Source: Nissolia schottii
Lineage: Eukaryota; Streptophyta; Magnoliopsida; Fabales; Fabaceae
NCBI GenBank assembly: GCA_003254905.1
Contig: QANU01070960.1
Location: forward strand, 1 to 64,000
Direction: 5' to 3'
Length of the DNA stretch: 64,000 bases
This document shows, in pieces, positions 21,240 to 32,685 of the stretch. The notes beneath the pieces were generated by a model. The model made no database searches and was not told the DNA's origin. It saw nothing but the letters and a program-made list of their open reading frames with translations. Position 1 is the stretch's first letter. Every line of letters starts with the position of its first letter. A program made the translations under genes and the position numbers.

Positions 21240-24200
21240 ACTGAAAATGTTAAGCCATTTATGCCTAAGACAGATGATTCTTAGGAATTCATGGCAAAGA
21301 TTAAGGAATACTCTCAATCGGATATTATTGACAAGTCCATTATGAGCAGCTTAATGAATGAGTTGACGACCAAGAAATTTGATTGGTCACATCCTATTCA
21401 TGATCATGTAACTAGAATGACAAATCTAATAGCAAAACTGAAATCAATGGGTATAGATGTGAGTGAGTCCTTTCTGGTACAGTTCATAGTGAACCCATTC
21501 CCTCCTAAGTTTGGCCGGTTCCAGGTTAATTACAACACCATTAAGGAAAAATGGAACTTTCGAGAAATTAAGGTCAACTTGGTTCAAGAGGAATGGAGGT
21601 TAAAGAAGATGAAGGATCACCATCTCCATCTCACATTTCATGATGGGGCTAGTAGCAACAAGATTAAGTTAGGTAGTAAGAACAATAGGGACAAAGCTTC
21701 ACTGAAGGTTCATGAAGGCCGAGTTCATGAGGAAAAGAAATGTTTCTTCTGCAACAAGGCTGGGTGTGTCAAGAAAGATTGTCCGAAAAGAAAGAAATGG
21801 TTCCAAAAGAAAGGTAAACACTACATTTCTGTAGGTTTCAAATCAAATCTTATTAAAGTGCCTAATAATATCTGGTGGTTAGATTTTGGTGCAAATACTC
21901 ATGTGTCACATGGTATGCAAGGATTCCTTTTGATCCAGCCCATAAGAGGAATTGAAAAGTTCTTGAATATGGGAAACAAAATGAAGGCACGGATAGAAAA
22001 AATTGAGACTTACAGATTGATCTTGGACAGTGGCTCTTTCTTAGTTCTAGGAAAGTGTCTCTATATTCCTGTATCTGCTAAGGATTTAGTTTCTGTTGCA
22101 AAGTTGGACGATGTAGGATTTAATTTTATTATTGGTAATGGTGTTTTCTGTTTGTATAAATATAAGTACTATTATGATTCTGGTGCTTTAGTTGATGATT
22201 TGTACCCTTTCAATCTTGATGTTAATTTTGTTGAATCCCTATTTCATTTTGAGCATAGTATTGGTAGTAATTGTGTTGCATGTAATGAGAGTTATGTTTT
22301 CTTATGGCATCAAAGGTTAGGTCACATTTCCAAAGAAAGGATGTTGAGGTTAGTGAAAAGTGAAATCTTACCTCAGTTAAATTTTGATGACTAGGATATA
22401 TGTGTGGATTGCATTAAAGGCAAACAAACCAAACATATATCAAAAGGTTCGGCCACAAGAAGTAGTTAACTCCTTGAGTTGATATACTTAGGCATTTGTG
22501 GTCATTTTGACATTCCATCTAAGGGTGGTGAAAGGTATTTCATCACTTTTATTGATGACTTTTTACATTATTGTTATTTGTATCTACTGCATGAAAATTC
22601 TCAATTAGTGGACGTCCTTGAGATGTTCATTAATGAAGTGGAAAGACAGTTAGATAGAAAAGTAAAGATTGTAAGGTCTGATAGAGGTGGTGAATATTAT
22701 GGGAAGTTGGTCCATTTGCAAAGTTTCTCAAAAGTTAGGGCATATGTACACAGTATACAATGCCTGGTACACCACAACAAAATAGCTGAAAGACGGAATC
22801 GTATTCTTATGGAAATGGTTAGGAGCGTGATAAATTATAGTAATGTACCTTTATCATTGTGAATATATGCATTAAAATCCACTGTATATATGCTTAATAG
22901 TGTTCTTAATAAGGCAGTTCCTAAGACTCCTTATGAACTATGGACAGGAAGGAAACCTAGTTTGAGTCACCTTCATGTTTGGAATTGCCCAGCAGAAATA
23001 AGGGTATATAATTCACATGGAAAGAAGCTTGATGCAATAAACATTAATGGTTATTTCATCGGTTATCTTAAAAGGTCAAAGGGGTACATATTTTACTGTC
23101 CTAACCATAGTACGAAAATAGTTGAGTCCAGTAATGGTATGTTCCTTGAAAATGGTCAGTTCAGTAAGAGTGAGGAATTACGAAAGGTGTATATTCAAGA
23201 GAACCGCGTAAAAATTCCTACACCTAGTGTTTCTCCTCAGGTTGTTGTCCCTTTTATTATATCACAGTCACACAACATTGCAACACAACATTGCAAGGCA
23301 ACAAATCAATATTCCAAACCCATAAGATGAACATATGGATAACGAATCGAACAACGATGTGCAAGTCACTAATGAGCAAATTGTAGATGAACCATAAGTA
23401 ATACCTTTAAGAAAGTCTGAAAGGCAGAAAATGCCAGCTATTTCAGATAACTATGTGGTTTATTCACTTGAGCATGAATGTGACTTAAACATCGATGAAG
23501 ATTTGATCTCATTTAGGCAAGCCATGAAATGCGGCAATTCTGAAAAATGGCTCAATGCTATGAAAGAAGAGTTTAAATCAATGGATGATAATAAGGTTTG
23601 GGATCTAGTCGAGTTGCCTAAAGGTTCAAAACGAGTTAGTTGTAAATGGGTCTTTAAAACCAAACGAGACTTGAAAGGCAACATTGAAAGGTATAAGGCT
23701 AGACTTGTTGCCAAAGTTTACATTCTAAAAGGCGGCATTTACTATAAAGAGACTTGCTCTCTAGTTTCAAAGAAGGACTCTTTAGAATTGTTATGGCTTT
23801 GGTGGCTCATTATGACCTAGAGCTTCATCAAATGGATGTAAAGACTGGCTTCCTCAATGGTCTCTTGGAAGAAGAGGTTTATATGGACCAACTCGAAGGG
23901 TTCTTGACCACAGAAAAAGAAAACTTGGTGTGTAAGTTAAAGAAGTCAATACATGGACTAAAACAAGCTTCCCAACAGTGGTATCTTAAGTTCAACGATA
24001 CTATTTTGTCATATGGTTTTGTAAAAGACACTGTTGATCAGTGTATCAACATGAAGGTTAGTGGGAGCAAGTTTATTATATTAGTTTTGTATGTTGATGA
24101 CACTCTTCTTACTGCAAATGATGTTGGCTTGTTACATGATGTAAATAAATTTCTCTCTAATAAGTTTGAAATAAAAGATATGGGTAAGGCATCCTATGTG

Positions 24201-25100
24201 ATAGGAATTGAAATATTTCGTGAAAGATCACAAGGAGTGTTGGGATTGTCTCAGAAGGGCTATGTTAATAAAGAGTTAGAGAGATTTAGAATAGAAAGTT
24301 TCTCTTCAGGAATAGTTCTAATTCAAAAGGGAAATACGTTTAGCCAAATGCAATGTCCCAAAATTAAAATGATTTGGAACGAAAGACAATGAAGTGTATT
24401 CCTTATGTTTTTGTGGTTAGGAGCTTGATGTATGCTCAAATATGCACTTGACCAGATATAAGTTTTGTTGTTAGAATGTTGAGTCGGTATCAAAGTAATC
24501 CCAGAATAGACCACTGGAAAGCTGCAAAGAAGGTCCTTAGGTATTTGCAAGGCACTAAGGATTACATGCTCACTTACAGAAGATCAAATAGCCTTGAAGT
24601 GGTTGGCTACTCAGATTTAGACTATGCAAGATGTGTAGACTCTAGGAAATTCACATTTGGTTATATCTTTCTACTAGTTAGAGGGGCTATTTCATGGAAA
24701 AGTGGAAAAGAGTCTATAATTGCTACTTCTACTATGGAGGCTGAATTTGCGGCATGCTTTGAGGCCATAGTTCATGCATTATGGTTGTGGAATTTTGTCT
24801 TGGGACTTAGTGTTGTCGACAGTATAGCTAGGTCGCTAAGAATTTATTGTGATAATTCCACAGTTGTCTTCTTCTCTAAGAATGACAAGTACTTTAACGG
24901 TGCAAAAATAGTGGTACTTTTTGATACAAAATAGCGGCACGCTTGTCTTTAAAGTACTTGTCAGTTAAGAAAGAAGCGCAAAAATAGAAAGTGTCAATTG
25001 AGCATATTGGTACAAATTTGATGATAGCGGATCCGCTAACCAAGGAGTTGTCACCCAAAGCATTTTATGGTCATGTAAAGAGAATAAGCATTATTGATAA
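21240..25100 (+). mobile_element. Degenerate Ty1/copia retrotransposon coding region
   Basis: Order of domains is copia-type. Gag (from about 21291) has a zinc knuckle CFFCNKAGCVKKDC in which the usual His is Cys. The protease motif is changed (WWLDFGAN where DSGA is expected). Next come the GAG-pre-integrase (LWHQRLGHIS, about 22305), integrase (FITFIDDF...VRSDRGGEY, about 22540-22700; then WTGRKPSLSHLHVW, about 22940), reverse transcriptase (CKWVFKTKRD about 23640; LHQMDVKTGFLNG about 23825; LYVDDTLL about 24090) and RNase H (GYSDLDYA about 24605; STMEAEFAA about 24730). Stops or frameshifts break it at about 22392, 22467, 22861, 23330, 23750 and 24390 and beyond, so no full polyprotein is possible. 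The element is ancient and immobile by itself. Confidence 0.95.
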
Positions 25101-25482
25101 CTCCTTGTTAGCTTGATTTTATAATATGTATACATATGTATGACTATCTTGCTCATATTGTTATGACACTTGTGAATTCAGTTAAAGTCATGTTTCTGTT
25201 TTGTTTATTTGTTATTCACATTATGTTATGTACATGTATTGTTTTTGTGTAATAACATGTTATGAACATTAAAGTAAAATAAATTATAGTATGCTTTGAT
25301 TAAAGTTCTTTGGGTTGAGTTGTTTTGTGATACATGGAAGGAAACATGTCGTTTTGATTGACATTGACCGTCATGATTCAATCAATTCACTTCAATGAAG
25401 GATGATGACTTGATTTTTTAATGTAAAGTGCGCACTTATGGTTATTGAATCTTCAAGTCATCACATGGACCAAGTGGGTGAT

Positions 25483-25830
25483 TGTAAGATTATTTTAATC
25501 TCATGATAGCATGGTCCATGTAATAAGTAGTACTAACTCTAATAAAAAGGGATTAAGATGATGACAATTAATTCTATAAAAGATGATATAGTTAGTGGGA
25601 TTTATTTTGGTAAAACCGACTCTCCTCTTTCCCTTTTAAAACTGATGACAATTACTTAAGTGAGTTTAATATAAGAAAAAAAACAAAGGAATTGTTAGAT
25701 CTCTCATATGTTTTTGGTTAAAAGCTCTTTTCACTCTCAGAAGAGATTGAAGAAGAAAGGAAGAGGGGGAAAAAGAATCAAAAGCAACATTAATTAAATC
25801 ACAATTATGGATCAGAGTATGTATTTCTTG
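25483..25830 (+). mobile_element. 3' LTR of the copia element (start sharp, end approximate)
   Basis: Preceded by the polypurine-type phrase CCAAGTGGGTGAT (25470-25482), the classical position just before a copia 3' LTR. The LTR starts TGTAAGATTATTTTAATC and matches the left-edge LTR (1-300, minus strand) for at least 300 bp. The right end is not defined by a clear CA plus target duplication. Confidence 0.7.
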
Positions 25831-27221
25831 CTCTTAATCTTATTTTATCATGTGATAATAATGAATTTTAAGATCCAATTTCATGATAATTTTTTGAATG
25901 GGTAATGGAAAATTATGACTTCCAGCATCACCTACCACCCAGAATATCTAGGATATTAATTAGCTAACAAGATTAACAAAAGACAATCTCGACGATACAT
26001 ACGACAAAGTGATAAACATAATTATAATTTATAACTACGATTGCCAATATGAACACGGTAACCACATCGATAGTCGATACAGGCAAAGTTTTATATTTAG
26101 CACACGATGCTTTAAGAGCAACTGAAAAGTCGAGTTTCCATGATGGTTACTAAATTTTATTCTATTCATTGCAAAATGAGTAATAATGCACGTGGTTGTG
26201 GGTTGTGTAATGGGGCTTATTTTAGTTTTTTGGTTGAGTGTAAGGGCAATTAAAGCCACTTCCACCTTATACCAAACCATGAAAGGTTACTCCCTATTGG
26301 GAGTAAAGAATAAAGTAAACAAGCATAACTTGGGCATTTGGCCCTTCAGCCACCAAAAAACGAAAAAACAAGAAGAGATCAGTCCTGAATAGTAGTAGCC
26401 ATGTCCAAAAACTGAAAATTTAAAAAAAAAAAAAACTGAATAGTCCAAAGGGCCAAAGGCCTAAGCCTGTGTTTGGGAATTTCATTGATGGTGGTAAAGA
26501 GTGGCTCATAATGGCTTGGGATGGAAAGGCAAGGAGAGGATTGGAAGAAATGATGTCGTTATCATTTGGATGTTTTGAAGGTCTAGGGAGGAAGAGAATG
26601 AAAAAATGTATCACAAACCTCCTTGATCCCTCCCCAATTTGTAGAGACAAGATTTGGAGGCTTTGATTGGCCAAGGAAGGACAAAGTGTCCCTTCATGAC
26701 CATTCATTTCCCTCCCTTAAAATCTATTCTAAACAAGGTTTATTAAAAATTGGCTATGCTCTTCCTTGCCATTCCCTCTCTTGCCTTCCTTCCAATGATA
26801 GCCTAAGATTCCAAGGTTACTCCATTCGAGCTATACTTTCAAGCTAAAATGTAAAGTACTCCTTTGATTTTTAACTTCTAAGAACAAAAACAAGTTTTCC
26901 TGCATGCAGCAGAAAGAATGCAGTAAAGCTCAATTCTTTCTGCAATGATTATTCATTCTAATACTGTAATACATACTTGTCAATACATCAATTTTTTTCT
27001 TGGGTACATCGGAAAAATTTCAATATATCAGATTGAATAAATGAATTATTTACTGTTACAAATCTTTATGCAGCTAATCAACTAATCAAGTTAGTATACA
27101 GTGGAAAAGCAAATTTAACTCCATTGTCCAAACATTGACATCCACCATTTTGAGTTATTCTTTCTTGCAAGTTTGTAACATACAAATTCTCTGTGGAAGG
27201 TATGGCTACTCACATTAAATA
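25831..27221. other. Intergenic DNA, possible MITE
   Basis: No gene recognised. About 26470-26830 begins GTGTTTGGGAATTTCATTG and ends with reverse-complement-like phrases (CCTAAGATTCCAAGG; GCCATTCCCTCTCTTGCCTTCC against GGATGGAAAGGCAAGGAGAGG). This suggests a foldback MITE with poor terminal repeats. Open frames across it are artefacts of that structure. Confidence 0.4.
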
Positions 27222-30200
27222 TCAATCGTCCTGAAACAACGCCTTAGAAACTGAGCCACTTGTTTGACTCCCATCAACCATGTAATTGTCATCATCTGAA
27301 CCCCTTCTCCTTTGGCTTGAACGCTTGTTTCCTGTCAATGGTGTCTCACACACTTTGTCATAGCTTGCCCTTTTTCTCTCTTTCCTTTTTGGCAGCTTTC
27401 CAAAGGGGTCTGTCTTAGGTTTCATAACCTTTTGTTTTGGGGCCCATACTCTCTGCAAATCAGGTATCCAACTTGTGAAAGATGTGAACCTACGTGCCCT
27501 CTCTCTCCTTACCTTAGCTTCAATCAGTTTTCGATCATGATCCTCTTGATCAAAAACACTTTGGTGTTTTCCAATGTCATTGCTCTCCAACTGAAAGGGC
27601 TCACTTTCTGCTGAAACAGGTTCAATACTTATTTCATTTTCAGCCGTCTCATCTCTGTAAACTTTTCTGTTGAAGGATTTGTTGCTGTCCTCACTGTTAA
27701 GTAAATCATTGGGGGCTTCATCTTCATCTGCAAACGGCTGCAGGTCAATTTTGTTGTAGATTTTATGAACCACGTCTTCAAGAGTGTGAGAATACCTGAA
27801 ATTTTGAGGGGTCTCACTATCATAAGTTTACCTGCTTTCTTTACTCTATGCAGTTATCTACTTAATTCCTTTGTATCTATGGAGAAAGATTAAAGGATAT
27901 CTCTGGTTTCAGCACAAAGAAAACTAGTGATCAAATGAAAGGTATTTTGCAATAACTCAGATCAAGTAGACTCAGCGTTAAACCTTTATTTTTCACTCCA
28001 TCTTGGTACATAGCAGAACAGCAAGAAAGCACCAAAAAAATGCTATATATTGGCATAATTGTTGCAATTGAAAATAAAACATATAGCCCACACTTAAGAA
28101 AAGGGGCTACTAAAGCATGTTATAACTTGTAATTAAGCATATCATAACTTTCAGAATAATTACCAATCGACATCCAAAACATCTCAGTCCATGTGTATAA
28201 ACTTGTACCTGCTTTTGATTATCTTTGCCACATAATTTTCAAGACTCCAGTCACCAAAGAACCCCGCTTCCATGTGGCACTGAATGTTCTCCAAAAGCTG
28301 GCATATTTGTTTGACAAACTTCTGCTTGCTAGAATCTTCGACTCCGGCTCCAACCTCTGATTGTAAGATCTCCATCCGAAATAAAATCTGCAGTTCATAT
28401 CTAAATGCTAGCTAAGGAAAAACATGAAATAAAAGTACCCAGAGTTTGCAACTGACTATGAAACAAAAAACTGCATCACATTCACAATGCAGAAATTAAA
28501 GGGAAATTTTGTCAAAGGATACTCTCTAACTGCATGTTCTGGAACTTGTGTAGTAGCTACTGGTTCCGATGTCTGTGAGAATGAATTTCTGGTTTTGTGC
28601 TTTGCAACAAACTTATTTGACCCCCTTAATAAAAGTTTTATCAGTTCAGATGCAACCTTGCTACCACAAGCCTTATGACCCTCAGAATTGGTCTCTCTGT
28701 CATCCTTCTGACCCTCAGAATTGATTTCTCTGTCATCCTTTTGGCACAGCCAATATATAGATGAATTCACAAGTCGCTCCGCCAAAGCTCCTAAGTCTAT
28801 GACTTCAGATTCAATTCCCTGCTTGATCTTGTTGGAAAGATTATTGAAAAACGCCTCAGACGTTTCTAACCTATATTCAAGCACACCATCATCCTGTACT
28901 CTAGAAGCCTCGGTGTTAGTTCCAGCTGAGGCAGGTGAGGAAATTGGTTTTTCACCATTTTGAGGCAACTCAGTCAATTTACCCTTATTCTCTTCTGCAG
29001 TTATCTCATTTGATTTGGGTTTTTCTGATAAAGTTAGATCACTACAGCTAGATTTCTTCATCTGTTTCGTCCACCATTTCAGAAACTTCAACTCTTTTGA
29101 CTTATTACATCCCATGGCAGAATAAACCTCTTGTAAATCTGTCTCAAATTGATCATAAACTGAATCACAGAAGGAGCTCCATGTAAGGTTTTGAAGTGTA
29201 TTCAGATCCATCCTTTTCTTTTTCTGCTGACCCTCATTGGCTGTAGCACTCTTCTCAGCTTGAGAATACAAGATACCCTTGTTCTTCTTAGATTTGCGAT
29301 CAGATTTGCAAATCACATGATCCACTGTCCTGATATATTGAGCCAAATTTGCTCCACCTAAATCAGTAGCCATATCTTGATCCCCTAACAGAGATAAAAG
29401 AGCAGAAGAAACAGTAAAAGGCCTTAGAACACCCATGCATGAACCACCATTAGCATTGGTAAGAGACACCAATGCCCAGCAACCTTCTCTACAAAGAAAA
29501 CTTAAGAGAATTTCCCAAATGGGCGCAGATTTTCTCCGCCACCGGCAACCAAATTCAGTTGCAAGCATCTCGAGAACCCTATCTGCAAAAAACTCATTTG
29601 AACCTCCCTTATTTTTCTTCTTGGATTCTCTGAAAACCTCATGCACTAGAACAGATTCTGATAAGCAGTACCCCAAATTCTCCAAATCATCACACCTCTT
29701 CACGGCCTTAACTTCAAATTTCGTAATTCCATCTGAAAATTGTTCCCAAAACCTCTCCTTTCTCCCACCACCTCCACCCTGCAACTCTTCCAAATCTGGA
29801 TTAAACCTAGCAGCGCCATACATACGCAGAATTTTTAAATCGGTCAACTCAAGATCACAACAGTAGTACTGAATGGGATTCCCATTATCATCTAAGATCT
29901 GAAGACTCAATTGCACCTTAAATTTCCTAGAAGAACAATCACTCACATCAAGTGAATCCCAATAAACCCCAATTTTGGGATAGATCAAGCCAAAAGGAAC
30001 AAGAGCAGAACCAAGCACAATTGAATCCGAACCACAAAACCCCCAACCCAGAGCCTTAACCCCACTCTCAAACAAGCCACGAATCTCAGAGCACTCAGAT
30101 TCAGACCTAACACTAACATTAACCCAGCTGCAGTGAATACCCCTGGAAGCAAACACATCCCTCACGCTCCCACAAACACCAGAAAACCTGTCGCGAAAAG

Positions 30201-30750
30201 AACCCACGTCCTGCAACGACTCGTCGCCGGCATTATCCGCATCGAAAAAACCAGATAAAGATTTCAAGGAATTACAGACGGGGGAGAACAAAAGTACCAA
30301 ATTGGAGGGGAGAGCGGAATTGGAAGAGGGATCGGGGTCCCAGGAGTAGTCGTGGATGAGCTGGCGCAAGGTGGAGGCTAAGTGGGAGGCTTTGGGTGTG
30401 GAATTGGAGGCGTGGCGGCGGAGGAAAGAGGGGAGGGAGGAGAGGGTGCGGGAGAGGAGGCGGAGAGTGGGGGAAGGATGGTCGAAGGAGAGGGAGAGAG
30501 GATTAGAGTGAGGGTGGAGGGCGGAGGAGGAGAGGAGAGGGGAGAGGGAAGAGAAGAAGAGCCTGAAGGAGAAGAGGGAGGAGGAGAGGGGAGGGAAGGA
30601 GAGGATGGCGGCGGAGGAGGAGAGGAGGGCGGCGGTGTAGTGGATGGGGTCGGAGAGGTGGAGGAGTGGGTGCAAGTCTATGAGGAGAACGACGCGCTCC
30701 GTTTTGGAGTAACCTGTAATTGGATCTGAATCTGAAGAACCCATTTCCAT
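27222..30750 (-). CDS. Three-exon plant protein of 997 aa, possibly Treslin/Sld3-like
   Basis: Exons 30750-28523, 28400-28209 and 27795-27222 join in phase across GT-AG introns (AGAGA|GTATCC...ATTTAG|ATATG; GCAG|GTACAAG...TTTCAG|GTATTC) to give 997 codons plus stop. The joins read VREYELQI and KSRYSHTL. The N-terminus (about 15-180), after a leader MEMGSSDSDPITG, has a hydrophobic strand VVLLIDLHPLL and a second LVLLFSPVC strand, the layout of a von Willebrand A-like fold, with a Ser/Leu/Pro-rich stretch between. The middle is mixed and charged. The C-terminal third is Lys/Glu/Asp-rich with basic clusters (KRKERKRAS, SQRRRGSDDD) and a TPL site, so nuclear location is plausible. This plan recalls Treslin/Sld3 replication-initiation proteins, but I am not sure of homology. 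ATG 30744 has a better context (G at -3 and +4) than 30750; the two differ by two residues. The frame is also open upstream to 31047. Confidence 0.88.
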
Positions 30751-31419
30751 TGAAATGGAGACAACAGAGAGAGAGAGACCAAAAAGAAAATGATAATTAT
30801 GGTGGTTTTGGGGGTAATTGAAAGTGGAAATGGGATGTGGATGATGAGAAATTCGGACGGCGGAGAAGGGTGGATGTGGGAACAGAGTGACGATGAAACT
30901 CGAGCTGGCGCGGTGGAGAGAGAGGGAGGGAGTAAGCTTGAACTTGAAGGAGATGAGTAGAGGGGGAAACGTTGTCGTTTTCGTACAGAGGATTTGGAGA
31001 CAGATTATGTGTATAAGGCGGGAAATAGAATCCTGGCGCCAAATCATTCAAATTTTCATTTTTACTTTTTCTAATAACCAGCAGTATTGCTTTTTTTGGG
31101 TAAATTTGTAACTAGCCAGCAGATACTGATTTTAATTTAACAAGATTTTATTATCATTATTTACTTCCTTAAGTGCTCTAAGATTCTAAGAATACCAATT
31201 TCTTTTGTCAACTATAAATATACTAACTTGAAATATATTTATGCTACCAAATATCGTCATTGAATATTTTGCTTTATATATTCTTTTAAAAGCATGACCC
31301 TAACCAACAAATTAGATGTTTAAATGTGCATTTATTTCAACATAAAAATTTTGACCCAAAAAAAATATTTTTAAAAAAATTGATTAAAAAGTTAATTTTT
31401 AATTTAAAAGTGGATGATG

Positions 31420-31421
<2 letters not shown>

Positions 31422-31451
<30 letters not shown>
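31422..31451. repeat. AT dinucleotide microsatellite
   Basis: About 15 AT units in the spacer between the 997-aa gene and the first ABCC gene. Confidence 0.9.
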
Positions 31452-31453
<2 letters not shown>

Positions 31454-32439
31454 AGTTATTTCATTTAGCTTCGATTTAAAAAATAAAAACATATTTTTTA
31501 ATTCAATTTATTTTTTAAAATTTATTTAAATATGTAACAATTAATTATTTTAGTAAAAAATAAAGTGATATTTTCATCAAATAATATGACACAAATGCAT
31601 ATAGGATCTTTCCATGACTTCAAAATAAAAAAAAAGGGGCGTTTCCATGGCCGACCAAAAATAAGACTATTGATGACCAGAATGCATCTTTTTACCGAAG
31701 AAAATGAAAATGTTTTTTAATATAAGATGTATAGTTATCATATAAAACACTTTAATTAAGGATTATATAAAGAGAATTAAGGAAATGATATTATAACAAT
31801 TATTTTAAATAACTTTTAAATAGTTACATTCATAAAACTGTAGAGTTCAATATGATAAGGTTTGCCATGAACCTTACACTTTTGTGAGTGTTTTTGTTTA
31901 AAATGTTATTTTAAATGATTTTGATAATTACATGACTCTACTTTAAATAAGTGTTAATAAATAAATATCATAACAAATATTCATTTTAATTTTTTGAATC
32001 ATTGATACCTCATTGATCTTCGACTTTTGAGTCATTAGTTAAAGGGTTAAATCTCATTACCACATCAATCAATCAATCGGTATGTTGGTGACATAAATTA
32101 AGATAGAACTAATATATATATATATGTGTGTGTGTGTGTGTAATCAATCATATGTTGCATCCATATTTTTATTTTATTTTTCCAAATTATTAATGGGAAC
32201 TGTTGACCAACAAAAGCCTCAGTCAGTTTCCACACTGCTGAGGGAAACATCGCACATTTGTAAATTATTGACTTTTTGTTCAGAGTATATGGCACTCCAA
32301 TCGTTAAGGAAAATATGGCATTAAGTAGCATGGAAGCATTTTGTGGGGTTAAATGTGCCCAAAAAATGGCTGCCACATTAAACGCATATGACAACTTAAT
32401 TGGCAAGGACATAAGAGCCTTACAACACAAAAATTCTCA

Positions 32440-32527
32440 ACACAGCTCATGCATAATCATCCTTGAAGGGGGTGCATTTGAATACACAGCTCATGCATAA
32501 TCATCCTTGAAGGGGGTGCATTTGAAT
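32440..32527. repeat. Perfect 44-bp tandem duplication
   Basis: The 44-bp unit ACACAGCTCATGCATAATCA...TTTGAAT occurs at 32440-32483 and again, base for base, at 32484-32527. It lies about 160 bp beyond the stop codon of the first ABCC gene, possibly in its 3' untranslated region. Confidence 0.95.
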
Positions 32528-32685
32528 CCCTCTGGACCATTTTCTTTTAACTCCCTCAATTTCCTCAGAGTTTGTCTAAACATGATACATTTTACATCCT
32601 ACTTCTAATTCCATTTCCTTGGCTTCACTTGCCAATACCACGGAAAGGGACATAAGGGCTACCTCTAAAAAAAATATAGTAAAAT

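Larger units (their letters stand above)
30751..32685. other. Intergenic DNA with AT microsatellite and 44-bp duplication
   Basis: Contains the presumed promoter and leader of the 27222-30750 gene (to about 31100), then AT-rich DNA. An AT microsatellite lies at 31422-31451 and a GT tract near 32124-32140. The open frames near 32098-32500 on both strands match nothing I know; part may be 3' sequence of the ABCC gene. Confidence 0.5.

Noticed and set aside
30382..30729. Gly/Glu-rich 115-aa plus-strand frame
   Set aside because: It is antisense to the Ser/Pro/Leu-rich exon 1 of the 997-aa gene, with extreme composition; an artefact of purine bias.
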